Shown piece after piece: positions 12,701-24,237 of a stretch of DNA of 64,000 bases. This DNA is from Eretmocerus hayati. Its lineage: Eukaryota; Arthropoda; Insecta; Hymenoptera; Aphelinidae. The position numbers and the translations under genes were made by a program. The stretch spans positions 152,153,121-152,217,120 of the forward strand of contig CM056742.1 of the NCBI GenBank assembly GCA_029851415.1, given 5' to 3'. A model generated the notes under the pieces. The model had not been told where the DNA came from and made no database searches. It saw nothing but the letters and a program-made list of their open reading frames with translations. Position 1 is the first letter of the stretch; every line of letters starts with the position of its first letter.

Positions 12701-14117
12701 GACTATATTTTCGTACTCTGAAAAGTATCCCACGTTGACATTTTAATTGTCACGACTATAAAAATAACTGCAGACACCATTTTACTTACTACGAAAATGA
12801 TTTTTTGTATATTATCTTTTGGATCTTGGCACATCATATTGAAGACGTATCGATAATCTTGAAAACTCATTTGCACCAGGACTGGTATGGAATCTCGCGT
12901 CTACTAGATAGCGTCCCTCGTTCGCACAGATAAGTGTTCGCTCGTGAATTAATATCAAAACAATGACCCTTACGGTCATAAGAATTTCATGTAACAATTC
13001 CATGGAAGCGAGTAGTGGACCAACGAAGATGGTGGGGGGAAGACAGCGCTTCCCGATGGTACATGATCAACCTGGAATAGTAGAATATTGATCCTTCTGT
13101 AATATCAAATCACGAAATTATTTCCGTATATAGGTCTGTTCAAAATCAACTGCATCGATTCATATATCATAGTTTTGTTTCAGACTGCATTCGCCGATGA
13201 TTTCTAGTTGTAATCAGGGACATTGTAGTATAACACACAAGCAAAGTTCTTTGAGTTATACATATGTGCAGTGCTATAACCGCGTGCTTTCACTTAACAT
13301 ATTTGACCCTGCTATTACCAGTGATAAATCAAACGTACAGAGAGCGCACAGCGGACCGTGCATTTGCAAGATTTACGACATCACGGCTCGACGGTGCAAT
13401 CCTTCTTCTTTACCGTGATGTGCATATGTGTTCTAGGCCTCGCTATTCATCCTCCAGTTTGCAGCTACCGTGTTATACGTTAGTATTATGGAATTGGATA
13501 AGTTATATCGAGTTAGCAACTGCTTGGAGTTCGTCGAATTGCACAATCGTCTATCATGATTATTCGAATGTCTGACCAATCGTGGATGTATCTACTTAAT
13601 TTGCATTTTGGATCATCTTTAGTCAGTTTGATTACATTCTGGGCAATACTATACTCAGAATGTGAGATTCCAAACATTCCAATGGTGAATAAATATCAAT
13701 AATACTTGTTAGGACTCATGATAATACTCATCGCAGATTGCATCTTATGAATCTGAAAAAAATTGAAACAAAATTTCTACTGATATCGTGTGCGAAGTCT
13801 CAGAGAGTAAAATCTATAATTTGTGTAGAACCGTGAGCAATTTTTATGGATTTGCTAACAATTTTTATTGCATTAGAGCGTTCTTATGCGGTTCTTGCTA
13901 ATTTAGTCGCAACTTCCACTGATTCCGGGATAAAATTTTGAATTTTTGTCAAAATTTGATTCTAAGTTCACATTAGCTAATTGAGAGGAAACGATGTCTG
14001 TCGAGTACTAATACATCAGTAAAATTTATCTCGAATTGAAAACCTACCGCCGATTTTTGTCTCAGAATAGCTTTAGAGGTCACACTTTTCGAACTTGACT
14101 CGACCTCTTATGTTTCA
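9786..14117. other. Upstream region of the MSRRKQ exon, no gene seen
   Basis: Contains probable 5'UTR and promoter DNA next to the exon, then a CpG-rich patch (described separately) and AT-rich sequence from about 11.8 kb. The many overlapping open frames at 10.2-11.8 kb, on both strands, come from GC-rich composition and match no family. Confidence 0.4.
10180..11720. promoter_or_regulatory. CpG-rich candidate promoter region
   Basis: A locally GC- and CpG-rich stretch in AT-rich surroundings, with runs such as cgcgcgcgcacgcacgg (near 10190), ggcgcgcgcaacgcc (near 10655) and a CT tract (tctctctctttctccc, near 11660). It lies immediately upstream of the minus-strand MSRRKQ exon, so a promoter/5'UTR role for that gene is the simplest reading. 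No TATA box or initiator could be assigned with confidence. Confidence 0.4.
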
Positions 14118-14195
14118 AATGATATTATATTCGTAAATCGGCATTGGAGGACTAATTTTATTCCTCCAATGCCGATTTACGAATATAATATCATT
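14118..14195. repeat. Perfect 34-bp inverted repeat (hairpin)
   Basis: Arms 14118-14151 and 14162-14195 are perfect reverse complements (aatgatattatattcgtaa... / ...ttacgaatataatatcatt) around a 10-nt loop. The 14-mer AGCTTTAGAGGTCA occurs just before (14069-14082) and just after (14196-14209), suggesting a replication template-switch origin rather than a transposon. Confidence 0.85.
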
Positions 14196-14209
14196 AGCTT
14201 TAGAGGTCA

Positions 14210-17200
14210 TCTACATTGTATGATCAATCTCACCTCCATAGAGACCTGAGTCATTGTAACTCGGAAAATTCTTGATTTAATTTGAAGTTCATTTTGAAAT
14301 CCTGCACCAATCTTAAGGATCAATATTGAGGTAAAAATCCCCCGTCCCACAGTAGGAAATCTAGGCGAGAACTTGGTATTTAGCACTGGGCGTTGAGGTA
14401 TCCGCTGAATATCAAAAATTTGTTTTGATACCTCGTACTGTGCTCGCTCCTGCTATCCAGAATAGGGAATGTTATCTCGTCCTTCCTCCCAAGTGATTCA
14501 ATTAATCGGAAAACAAGGGACTGAATGATGATTTGTTGGGGTGTTGACGAGCACAATCTATACAATGAGATGATGGGCCAGGATAATAAACCTGTTTGGA
14601 CCACACTCGGGGTCACCCAGACCCCAGACCATATTCACCATCCAAATTCACCTTCCAAACGTTTGAAATTATAACCTGTGGTGCCTTAGGATGTACAACC
14701 ATATATCCATTCGTTGAAAAATCATTTTCTGCGTGGGGTCTGACTGACCCATGGGAGGTCAACGTTATGTTTTGTTTACCACCATACTTTTTTGACGACC
14801 AGTCATATAGTTACATGCCCTGATACATTTTACAAAGGTACAGGGAGATTTTATTACGGTTTATATGGTTTTTGAAACAAATAGCAATCTTCTGGCATCT
14901 TCTGCTAGAATCATCTGTTTCTATAGAACAAAAACAAAATAATCTAAAGATTAGATAGATGCGAATGAAAACCATCGATTATCCTGTGATTCAGGGTTCA
15001 CAGAGTATATACCAATCAAAGTTCAAGATATGCATTAAAGATTGATCGGTGTGAGAACACGATGCACCATTTCTCAGACCACGCGATATAAAAACTAAAT
15101 AAAATAGCCACGATCGAACTGAACACTATGCACGTTATTTTATACTGCTTGATGTTTGACAGGTGAGATTGAGGTGCATACATATAGCTTGGCAAATGAT
15201 TGAGGCGATTTCTGTAAAAATAAGTAAAGATAAGTGGATGCGCGCATCAAGCATTTGAGTTGTACAGGCTGTTATTCCGTATCAGCAGCTCGACAAGCGT
15301 GCTTCTTTTACGTGGTATATACCTATATGGAGTTATATGCTTCGTAGTGCTGCAAGGGCAAATCAATCACAAAGTGCAGGCACAATAATAGCCATTGTCT
15401 GAAGGCTGCACACGCGCATCTAGTACATAGACTCTCTCTCTCTTTCTCAAATACGGTTGGGCGGACGATAACCGCAGGAAACGCCACAAAGTGGTATCAA
15501 GGGGTTAAAGGAATCGAGCCAACTATCCTCTCTGCTCGAGTTCGTGTCTATATAACACTCTGTGTACTGATGGTTGAACGCAGCAGGGCCAAGAAGAAGG
15601 GGAGGGAAGAAGACTTCTTGTGCGGTTCCGTCAGAGTCGAGGCACGCTCCTTCCTTGATCGGCAGCAAATCAGTGCTTCTCGATCATGATATACGTACAT
15701 CCGCTTTTCAATCAATTTCATTATTATTTGCTCTCTTTTTCTTCCGTTTCAACCAGTTTCTATTTTCATCATTTTGGCTCTTATATTAAAATTGATCAAT
15801 TGCAGTTTGGAGTGATGGAAGGATGATTTGGGTACAGGTAATCGTACAATCACTTTGGTATATGGATACAAGCATGGGCTCGTTTTTTTTGACAGTAACG
15901 TCAAGGTGGATTCTTGAATCAACATCTGGGCAATTGCATAATTTTTGTCCATTGCTATAGTGCAAAACTGTGAAAGAAAAAATGATTGTGACACGGATTT
16001 GAACTCATTCATACACAACTGCTCCTGGTATCACACATGCCATCCCTCGTGGTGAAATATGTTTTAGGAATTTTTGCAAGTTTTTACGTGCATTATGTAT
16101 AAGAAAACAATCATGAATTATTGGAAATCAGTATTGTTCAACATAATGAACCGAAGTGAGAAAGTGCAACTAAAAATCCCATTCGAATATAAATTTCAAC
16201 ATAGTACAATCTCTAACTTGCATAGTTTATCCAGTCCAGTGATAAAAACATCAAAAAAAATTCGTGTAACACGAAATGTATTTCAATATGATATTATCAA
16301 ATCCACGAAACGCGTTGGTTCGTGTGATCCACCCTTCGTGACCTGATTTTATTTTTCCTGCGAATGGATGTATATCAATTCTGCACTAAAGCAGACTTCT
16401 TTTACGATCCCATAACCAAGTTGTAAGCTCAAGATTTAAAAATGAAACAGACGGGAATGGACGAGCCATCGAATTTTATAAGTCGCGAAATTTTACGTAT
16501 GGCGTGGCTCGATTTTGCCTGTGATCTTTTACCTCCATTGTACTTGACACTATTTGTGACTGCGTCAGTCGTTATTTCGTTGTTGGCTTATCCGAGCTAC
16601 TTTTTTCGATTTTTAAAAGGAATTTTAGAAATTACACTGTCGGTAATGGTAAATTCTTGAAATAACGTTTACATCATGGCTCCAACGATCTCCTCGAGTT
16701 TTTTGGTGATGAATGAGATACTTTCCAGCCCCGTCAGCGGTCAATTGGGTGATGATAGATTGTATCAGTGCATGGTAGGATAGCATTGCTCCTTGGCTAT
16801 TTCCAGTTTTCTCTGTCACACCTCACCACGTCTCATGAAAATCATTCATGTGAGTGGAGATATAAGTTCTAGATACCGATAACTGAGAGTATATGTTTGA
16901 GCCCGAGTAATATGCGTTGAAAAATTTTTTCAAAATTTCTTTTCTTCCAAATCACCATTTTTAATGGATTTGCTCATATATACTTTCTGCACAATGTGAG
17001 TTTCCGAGTGAGTTTCTGTTTGGGTATTTTCGGGTACAAAACTGAACATATAGAACTGGATTCATAAAACCGAAATAATATTTTGACTGCATGACATAAA
17101 ATATAGCTTTCAGGATCATGCACCATATATATTATTCCAAACAGAAGACTTTGAGCTTTGAGCAAAGCTTTGAAAAAAGCTGTCAAATTAGAACACGGGC

Positions 17201-18107
17201 TTCGTCGCAAAACTCGATGAAAAGGTTCATCATCCAGGGAATAAAGTTATCGTAAGCTTTCAAAAAAATCAGTCATCTTGGCATCGATAACAGCTTTTAG
17301 AAAAAATCTCTCAAGTGGCCCAAAAGGAATTCAGAGGTACAAGGTGCATATTCGTTGCTGTAAGTATCACATGAGAGCGAGAGTCTGCACCGCACACGCT
17401 TTCAATCGCAGCAATAACTATTGAACGATCGTATAAAAAAGCGATGAAAAAAAAAGAGGGGAAGAGAATCAAGAGGGAGAAAGAGAGGACGGAAGAGTAC
17501 AGAGAGGACCAGGCTCTGTGGCTGCAAAATCGTCATGTATGTACGCAGGTATACATAAGCGTTGCCGAAAAATGCCGGCCCGCCCGCGTGAAAACCAGTT
17601 CAAGGCTGACTCTTCGAGTGCAGCGGCCTTTCGGTTTTACAAGCCAGGCCATGGACTGCTGCAGCATCGCATTCAGACCAAAGCTTTGTGAATGAGTCGA
17701 GAGGAGAGCGGATTTTGTACTCACGGGCGGCCTCTCCAGTTCATTCATTAGTCCGCGATGAGAGTGAAAGAGGGAGAAATCTCACTCGCCCGCACTCGTA
17801 CATACAATCCATACAGGCTCTCTGTGTAACAGTGCGTTCATTAGGCTCACGTTGTTTGATTTAACATCTTTGCTCTGACGAAACTCTTTTTAATCTTAGA
17901 ACATCCTCTCTTCCCCCTAGGATATGTAAATTCGATGCCATCTTTCATTTTTATCGCGAATTTGCCATTTTTGTGTGATATTGACGTTACAGGGGTGTTG
18001 GGTTCTCACACTTTTGCAATATAATTTAAAGAAGTTCTAACCATAACGCTCTTATTAGGGCCTTCATAACTCAAATGTATTCAAAATTCAAGAAATTTTT
18101 ATCGGTG
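14210..18107. other. Gene-less stretch
   Basis: AT-rich, no supportable exon. It holds a CT tract (15431-15447) beside CpG-containing sequence at about 15.3-15.7 kb, and a purine-rich patch (aaaaaaaagaggggaagag, about 17445). A 72-residue frame at 16442-16660 (MKQTGMDEPSNF...) has one hydrophobic stretch but no family resemblance or splice context, so it is not called as a gene. Confidence 0.4.
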
Positions 18108-18211
18108 TTAAACGTCAATGCAAGTATATGAGTTGATTATTTGGTCTCATCGATCTTGAAGGACGGTGGGAACTAAATAAATTCCCAAAACTTCATGAAA
18201 GAAATTTTATT

Positions 18212-18257
18212 GCTACGTTTCGTCCACTATAGGCTTCGTGGACCTCATCAGGCTCCA
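18212..18257 (-). ncRNA. Hammerhead ribozyme motif, mirror copy
   Basis: The left palindrome arm carries the same core on the minus strand: TCATCAG (18245-18251) reads CTGATGA, with stem II GTCCAC/GTGGAC and GAAAC in the expected order. Its stem II loop is two bases longer (gaagcctata) than the plus-strand copy, the only core-region difference seen. Confidence 0.78.
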
Positions 18258-18445
18258 GGTTTGTTATTCTTTAGATCGTCATGATATTTTTGAACGATCT
18301 TATAATAGAGCACAGACATAACGTCTGGCTCCTGTCGATACAAGTAAATAGCTATTTACTTGTATCGACAGGAGCCAGACGTTATGTCTGTGCTCTATTA
18401 TAAGATCGTTCAAAAATATCATGACGATCTAAAGAATAACAAACC

Positions 18446-18491
18446 TGGAGCCTGATGAGGTCCACGAAGCCTAGTGGACGAAACGTAGCAA
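18446..18491 (+). ncRNA. Hammerhead ribozyme motif (minimal type I, Penelope-like)
   Basis: CTGATGA at 18452-18458, stem II GTCCAC-gaagccta-GTGGAC (18460-18479), GAAA at 18480-18483, then CGTA. The sequence ACGU after GAA is self-complementary, so stem III would form between two molecules, and the GUA triplet would be the cleavage site. Stem I is weak: GC before the core pairs with GC after GUA and then mismatches. All catalytic core bases are present, but activity as a monomer is doubtful because stem III is so short, as is known for metazoan Penelope hammerheads. Confidence 0.8.
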
Positions 18492-18587
18492 TAAAATTTC
18501 TTTCATGAAATTTTGGGAATTTATTTAGTTCCCACCGTCCTTCAAGATCGATGAGACCAAATAATCAATTCATATATTAAACATCAA

Positions 18588-18990
18588 GGACGAAAAAATC
18601 TTCCAAAATTACTCATGATGTCAATGCAAGTACTTCGTCGAATTATTGAATTCCCAATTTTCAATGTGCTTCACAAATTAGGCTATGTTAAGTGTTTCAG
18701 AGTTTCAGCTGAGTTTCAATCTTGTGAACTCGCTTGTGAATGAAAGGAAACATCTTCTCATCTGTAATTGTAAACCTTCTAGAGCCCTATAGTATCTAAT
18801 TCCATTGAATATACACAACAATATGATTATTTCAAAATAATTTTACATTCATCAGAGGCAGATGAGACGCTCTTTTTACTTCGAAATCAAATTCGTTTTT
18901 CGATGATCGAAAACGAATGTCTGCTTGAGTTGTTGCAAACTTCGCATGACATTGTTGTGGTTTTACGTGTTGTTCATGAACAAGTTGGCA
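18588..18990. other. Intergenic, candidate promoter of the MATH-BTB gene
   Basis: AT-rich with no coding signal. It precedes the predicted 5'UTR exon of the MATH-BTB gene. A short palindrome TTGTTCATGAACAA lies at about 18971-18984. No clear TATA box was assigned. Confidence 0.3.
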
Positions 18991-19040
18991 GTGATTGAGC
19001 TACGCAAATTATTGGAGAGGCATCGGTAAAAATAGCCTGA

Positions 19041-19222
19041 GTAAGTATAGACCTTGTGAATAACAAAATAAACTAAAATTGTGCGATTCATAAATTAAGA
19101 GTGCATGCACTGCTTTCAACGATTACAATAATAGTAAAAGATTCATAACCTACAACTGATGACATGGCATAGTTTTTTTTTCGGTGTCATCAGGTGATTA
19201 GTAAAGTTTCGTTTCATTGCAG
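19041..19222 (+). other. Predicted 5'UTR intron of the MATH-BTB gene
   Basis: The donor GTAAGTAT at 19041 follows agcctga, and the acceptor tttcgtttcattgcAG ends at 19222, giving a 182-bp GT-AG intron. The acceptor lies 16 bp before the best ATG. It shows that the open frame extending upstream of 19239 is intronic, not coding. Prediction only; no transcript evidence. Confidence 0.6.
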
Positions 19223-19238
19223 GCTAACGAAAAACAAT

Positions 19239-20288
19239 ATGTCGTCGAAAATAACATCAAGCTCACAGCCTACAACAAAAATGGAAGAAATGAATGAAGA
19301 TAGTATGGGTGTTGGTCGGAGTGAATATTCTTGGATTTGTGCGATCGACAATTTCAGCAAAACCCGAAGAGAATCAGCATTGTGTATGTATGGCTGGCCT
19401 TCTGCTAAAATTGGTATATACCATTTTGAAGTACGAGTTCATCCACCACGAGAGGGTGGAAGTCTAAGTTCATCAGAAGAAGATGATGAAAATGGGCTCG
19501 AGGAAGTCTTCATCTCGCTGTATACTTTTGGTCCAGAAAATTCTCATATAAAGTATACTATTTCAATCTTAGGTTATGAGAAGGACGCCAAAAAAGAAAT
19601 CAGCGCTAACTTTTTAATTCAGTCAGAAGGGCAATACCATCTTTCTCCATTTCATGGCGTTAGTCTTAAATTCCTAGAGAAAGATATATTACCATATACA
19701 AATGACAGACTCGTAATCCAAGTTAAGATTTTAGATCTTGACTTTTCTGAGATATCAGATCAGATGTATCGAGTGAAACAGTATGCGAATTTTGTAAATA
19801 ATCAACAATTTAGTGATACAAAGATTATATTGAATGATAAAACAATTATTCATGCACATCGAATGATTTTGATGACCAACGAAGAATTTAAGAAAATTTT
19901 CAAAAAAGATGGTGGTAATAATATCATTAGAATAGAGGATGTTGATTCTAAAGTTATGCTTGAGCTGATTCGATTCATATATATTGGAAAAACAGAAGGT
20001 ACAAAGAAAATAGCCAAGCGTCTTCTGATCGCGGCTTATAAGTTTGATATTCTACCACTCATGATCAGGTGTCAAAAATGCCTTGTTCAAGAATTAACAG
20101 TCAACAATGTTTTGAATTATATACACTTGTCTGAACGCTACAGTGCTTCTCTTTTGAACGATAAAGCGATAAAATATTTTGTGGATAACAAAAAAGATGT
20201 TATTAAAATTCCAGAATACGAAGCATCTTTGACAAAGATTGGAACTCGTTCGTTAGCTACGATGGTCACCCGATTGATTGTTTCATAA
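19239..20288 (+). CDS. MATH and BTB/POZ domain protein (speckle-type/TD-POZ-like)
   Basis: Encodes 349 residues from ATG 19239 (context ACAATATG, A at -3), directly behind a predicted splice acceptor. A MATH domain runs from about 30 to 168: it opens YSWICAIDNFS and has an acidic insert SSSEEDDENG. A BTB domain follows at about 190-285: FSDTKIILND, then HAHRMILMTNEEFKKIF. A short helical BACK-like tail reaches the end. Proteins of this architecture are substrate adaptors for Cullin-3 ubiquitin ligases: MATH binds the substrate and BTB binds Cul3 and dimerises. The length is typical of the SPOP/TD-POZ group, which is often multicopy in insects, but only one copy is seen here. The MATH domain looks diverged, so substrate is unknown. 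The reading frame is intact with no damage. The neighbourhood contains only repeats. Confidence 0.9.
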   Translation: MSSKITSSSQPTTKMEEMNEDSMGVGRSEYSWICAIDNFSKTRRESALCMYGWPSAKIGIYHFEVRVHPPREGGSLSSSEEDDENGLEEVFISLYTFGPENSHIKYTISILGYEKDAKKEISANFLIQSEGQYHLSPFHGVSLKFLEKDILPYTNDRLVIQVKILDLDFSEISDQMYRVKQYANFVNNQQFSDTKIILNDKTIIHAHRMILMTNEEFKKIFKKDGGNNIIRIEDVDSKVMLELIRFIYIGKTEGTKKIAKRLLIAAYKFDILPLMIRCQKCLVQELTVNNVLNYIHLSERYSASLLNDKAIKYFVDNKKDVIKIPEYEASLTKIGTRSLATMVTRLIVS

Positions 20289-20461
20289 CTGATCTTGATT
20301 TTGGTCGATCAGCTGATATGTTGAATGTCAAAAACAGTGTCACGATTTGAATCAGCAGCTCTATAATTATAATTATTCTTATGATTATTATGTCATATTT
20401 TAGGAGGTTCGATATTTCTGTCATTAGGCAATAAGTAACAATTTTATATTAGATTCGATAT

Positions 20462-20467
20462 AATAAA
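20462..20467 (+). terminator. Polyadenylation signal AATAAA
   Basis: AATAAA lies 174 bp after the MATH-BTB stop codon, a normal 3'UTR distance for an insect gene. It is the first canonical hexamer after the stop. Confidence 0.6.
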
Positions 20468-20489
20468 GAATCAACGTTTTTCCATTGCA

Positions 20490-23430
20490 AATGACATCAC
20501 GGTCGTTCATAATAAAATTCATTTGAAAAAAATTGCAATGGTCAAAATAATAGGATTCAAGATTGCTAGTGGATTAGACCCTTGACCAAGATGGTAAAGT
20601 GTAATAGTAATCGAGACTTTTTTGACCGCTCCATGCGTGAACTACGCGAAAAGTAAGCTGAAGTATGGAAATTTTCTACGGCAAAGGTGTGATGAAAATT
20701 ATTTCTCCTGTGCCATAAGAGCTTTTATGTTACTAGTGACCAAAGATCGCAATTTGAACATGATTTTTAAGCACCTGTAACACAAAATATTGTATGACAC
20801 GGCTCGTGTCATAACCAGTCCTTCATACAAAACTAACGAACCCGTCCAAGTACAGTGTTATAAAATACTATTTTTGTGTGGACTGATTTCTATTTTGGAA
20901 AGGGTTGATATGATTATATTGTTAATCATACATGAATCTATGAAAATTTGAGGACGGTATTCAGATCAAAGATTAAAACTAACTACTGTAAGAAAATATT
21001 TCAGGATCCAAATGAGATTGGATACTTGCACATAACCACGGAAACAACTAATAATCTCAACAGATGAAAATTCAATAGGGGTTTTGTGTAACGCTCAACA
21101 AAATTTCAACGATTAGTTTGTGGAAATATTAATTTTCTCCATTTTTCTCGCCAATTCACCTTTATCTCATTCATCTTCCATTTCTGCTTATATCAATAGT
21201 CCTCTTTTCTCTCACTACCCGTTCTCTTCCCTCTGATTCGCACCCTTTTTTACCCACTCTCAAAGTTCTCGCCCTCGCAACAAAATCTGATTCGACATCG
21301 ATTTATCTACGGGCATTCCTATATTTTAGACCGCTCGACATTTGCTCTGGCTCTCACTCTCGGCCCTTCTGTATACCAACACACCAACTTCTTTACACAG
21401 AATTTCTTTTACATCAAATGTTTTTCGTCTCGCAGTTCTCGCTCACGTCCCTTTTTTTCCCTTCGGCTCTTTTTTCTATATACTCTAGCGTCAAAGTTCC
21501 ATCCGCTGGACTTGGCTTGGACCCTCTTATATGTATAGAAATGCGCTAGGCGCTCATAAATTTTAATCTGCCGTTCGAAGAGCGATAGCTGGCAATGAAT
21601 TTCCTCTAAACTCATTTACTCTTGGCAACTTTATTGCATTTTATCTGTGATGTGATAAAAAAACGCTTTTGATTAATCTATGGTATCGAGAGGTTATTTT
21701 ACTTTCATTCAATTTTTATCTTGAGTCGTTTTTCTTCCATCAGTTTGGGATACTTCTGACGGAAAATTCATTGAGTTTTCCGGAAGCATGAAAAAAGTAG
21801 GTGAAATGTTGTTTTAGAAATGGGTAGAATGATTTAGAAAAATGAATGTGAATTGTGTAACTCCCGCTCGTTTTGTCTATTCTAAATATTAATTTAGAAC
21901 CGGAAATGGTGATAGAAATTGGTCATTTCATTCGGATTGGACAGGACTCGGATGAGTATCTAAGTTTTGGAATTTCCGGTGAATTCTTCTTATTGTGGGC
22001 AGTGCTCCATCAAGGGTTTATTTTTTTTCAGATTTCGATCCGTGCTTGCTGTTTTCGAGGGCATCGATCGAACATTTCAAACATTTCAGTTTGCAGTTAT
22101 TTTCCATGTTTCACTAATTCAAATCATTCCGGGCATGTGAAATGTTTGTCATCGTGAAACATGGTTTAGAATTTCAAAATCAATGTACCCCACAAGTTTC
22201 TAAGATGCGCAAAAAATTTCTATACCGTCGATGATTCTGAAGATTGCGAACGAGGGTGTAAAATATGATCAAGTAAAATTATCTCACACCTCGCTGGATA
22301 AGAATCAGAACTGCATTATCTCCATAAGCTTGTCAAAAAGTATTAGTCAGAGTGCATGAGACTGAGAAGCAGGCGGTAAATTGGTCGAAACATCGATTCA
22401 TCAATGAGTGCCGTAGTATCCGCATCAGCGTGTATATAGAAACAGGTGGGATCCACTTGGGAGACAATTTTGAAATTCAACGCTTGCTATAAATCATCGA
22501 GGAAAAAAGCTGATACAACCTTCCATCCGTCCTTTTCTCACAATCACGCCTTCTTCATATATGTATAACTCGATCCCATTGTCTGTTATATACTGTGGCG
22601 TTGCACCCGTGGGTCCAATGATTTGAAATGGCGGTTTCTTCAAACCGGTATTGCCGCGCGGTGCAGTTCTCAGTTTTTTTATAACGCGCCTCAGTCATAT
22701 CCGGAGCAAAACCATCACACTGACAGGACGATTATAAGTGGAGATCGTTGGAAAATGACTGATTGGTTGAGTTCATTGGCTTGATTCTGTGTTGTATGGT
22801 GGACTGCCCACCTCACTCGAGACCTCACTGATGCAACTCATATATACTATAAGCGCATACTAAAAGAAGTATCTGATGAATTAGGCGAGACTTAATTCAG
22901 ATACTTCAGGACCAGAATACTAAAAACTTCCATCATATTTTTCCACAAAACTCTTCCAATACTTTCTTTGAGGTGTCTGCTTGTATGCCAAAGAATTTTG
23001 GGGAAGTTTTTTTTTTGAAACGCATTTCAAAATGCCGTTTTTTGCAATTTCCTCAACAACGTTACCATTGTCCACGGCCGCATATGCTTGCATCTGAACT
23101 AATTCACACCGAAATATATGGGAGTACTCCACAAAGTACCCCCAAATATGTGGGGGAACTTCCAAATCCAAGTCAGAGGCACGGGCAAGCTGGGAGTTCC
23201 ATCGGACAGCTTGAAAATGAGCATCATTTCGTCTATCTTAACGCACCCGAGCAAATTGACCGCTTTAACACGATTTTTAGGTCAGTTTCTAGAATGTCCT
23301 TAAATCTTCTACGTCCCACGGTGACCATCATGTCATCAGAGTCTACGTCCCTTTGTGATAGATGGGTAGACTGTGAGAGCTAAACTTACATTGATATCGT
23401 GTTCAGATGGTTGATTTGATTCGGGAAAAC
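20490..23430. other. Gene-less stretch
   Basis: AT-rich with pyrimidine-rich sequence at 21.15-21.4 kb and a small imperfect hairpin at 22866-22907 (gaagtatctga ... tcagatacttc). No exon, RNA gene or transposon end could be supported. The open frame at 22973-23383 has no family resemblance. Confidence 0.4.
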
Positions 23431-23436
23431 ATATTT
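23431..23436. repeat. Target site duplication, left (ATATTT)
   Basis: ATATTT immediately precedes the left arm and is repeated immediately after the right arm at 29557-29562. An alternative boundary one base outward (TGCGAGG) would leave only a 4-bp duplication TATT. Confidence 0.7.
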
Positions 23437-23475
23437 GCGAGGGGCATCTCCCGGACTTGGCGTACTGAGAACTAT

Positions 23476-23560
23476 AAGCAACTGCCGGCAACTGCGGGCA
23501 ACTGCGAAGCGCCGCAGTTGTCGGCAGTTGCCGACAGTTGCCAATAGTTGCTCGCATTTG
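23476..23560. repeat. Clustered GCAACTGC boxes near the foldback terminus
   Basis: The motif GCAACTGC, or its complement GCAGTTGC, occurs about seven times in about 80 bp, in both orientations, and folds into a hairpin (gcgaagcgccgcagttg). The same cluster lies mirrored at 29436-29515. It is a candidate protein-binding region for mobilisation, by position only. Confidence 0.55.
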
Positions 23561-24237
23561 CGCTGCAGCGGTGGTACCTATATATACGGCGCCGTATATA
23601 TATGTATGAGTCCCAGCGCAGGTATATATAAGTCCCAAGGAACGGTCGACAATCAATTGATTCTACGGCAATATCATTGCGGAAGATCACGCCTTGGACA
23701 AAATCGATTAGTCTATTACATGATAATGACTTTTGGATTGGATACTTTTCACGCGCCCGAAAATGCAGTGCTTGAAGTCACATCACACGTATACCTTTTG
23801 TCACAATGCCATGAAAATTTAAAGTCGATGATAGAGTATAAAATGTCACGATGCACTCGATCGATTGAAAGTACTGTAATATCCCACGTATTTGCATCAC
23901 TAGGAACTCGACCAAGGATAATTACGTGTTTTCAACAGGTGCATCAGTGGCTCGTCACGCACCTTCACTCAGGCAGATGTGATTTACTCCAGGCTCACTC
24001 ACGTGCACATGCGTATCGTGATACTGAACGAATATGTTGCTCAACTCCTCAGTCATATCGAGGATTTGGGGAATTGATTCTCGGGGATCAACCATCGCGT
24101 GCTCGATGCTCGGACCACAGATTCCGTATGAAGCTACTCCGAAACCAAGGGGAACAGTTCAACCCGCAAGTAACCGGGTGTTCTGATTCAAAATCCTACC
24201 GATGAGGAAAATCAACTTCGGAAGCTAGGGATTCAAT

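Larger units (their letters stand above)
18125..18576. mobile_element. Near-perfect palindrome built from two head-to-head hammerhead-bearing (Penelope-like) repeat arms
   Basis: Left arm 18125-18351 and right arm 18352-18576 are almost exact reverse complements with no spacer (centre tttacttg mirrored at GTAAATAG|CTATTTAC). I see one 2-bp length difference (ccactataggc versus ccactaggc) and a few substitutions. Each arm carries one hammerhead ribozyme core. An 11-bp near-direct repeat, TTAAACRTCAA (18108-18118 and 18577-18587), flanks it and may be a target duplication. Minimal hammerheads with a self-complementary ACGU stem III are established for the terminal repeats of Penelope-like elements. 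No reverse transcriptase or GIY-YIG coding sequence is present, so assignment to a Penelope-like repeat is inference from the ribozyme. Confidence 0.75.

Noticed and set aside
14575..14830. Transposon ends with GGGGTC/GACCCC words
   Set aside because: Words appear twice, but no consistent inverted arms or target duplication could be fixed.
23435..24205. 256-codon open frame in the left foldback arm (and its mirror at 28788-29558)
   Set aside because: It matches no family, spans the GCAACTGC hairpin cluster and continues through non-coding-looking sequence. Its preservation in both arms reflects arm identity, not selection on protein.
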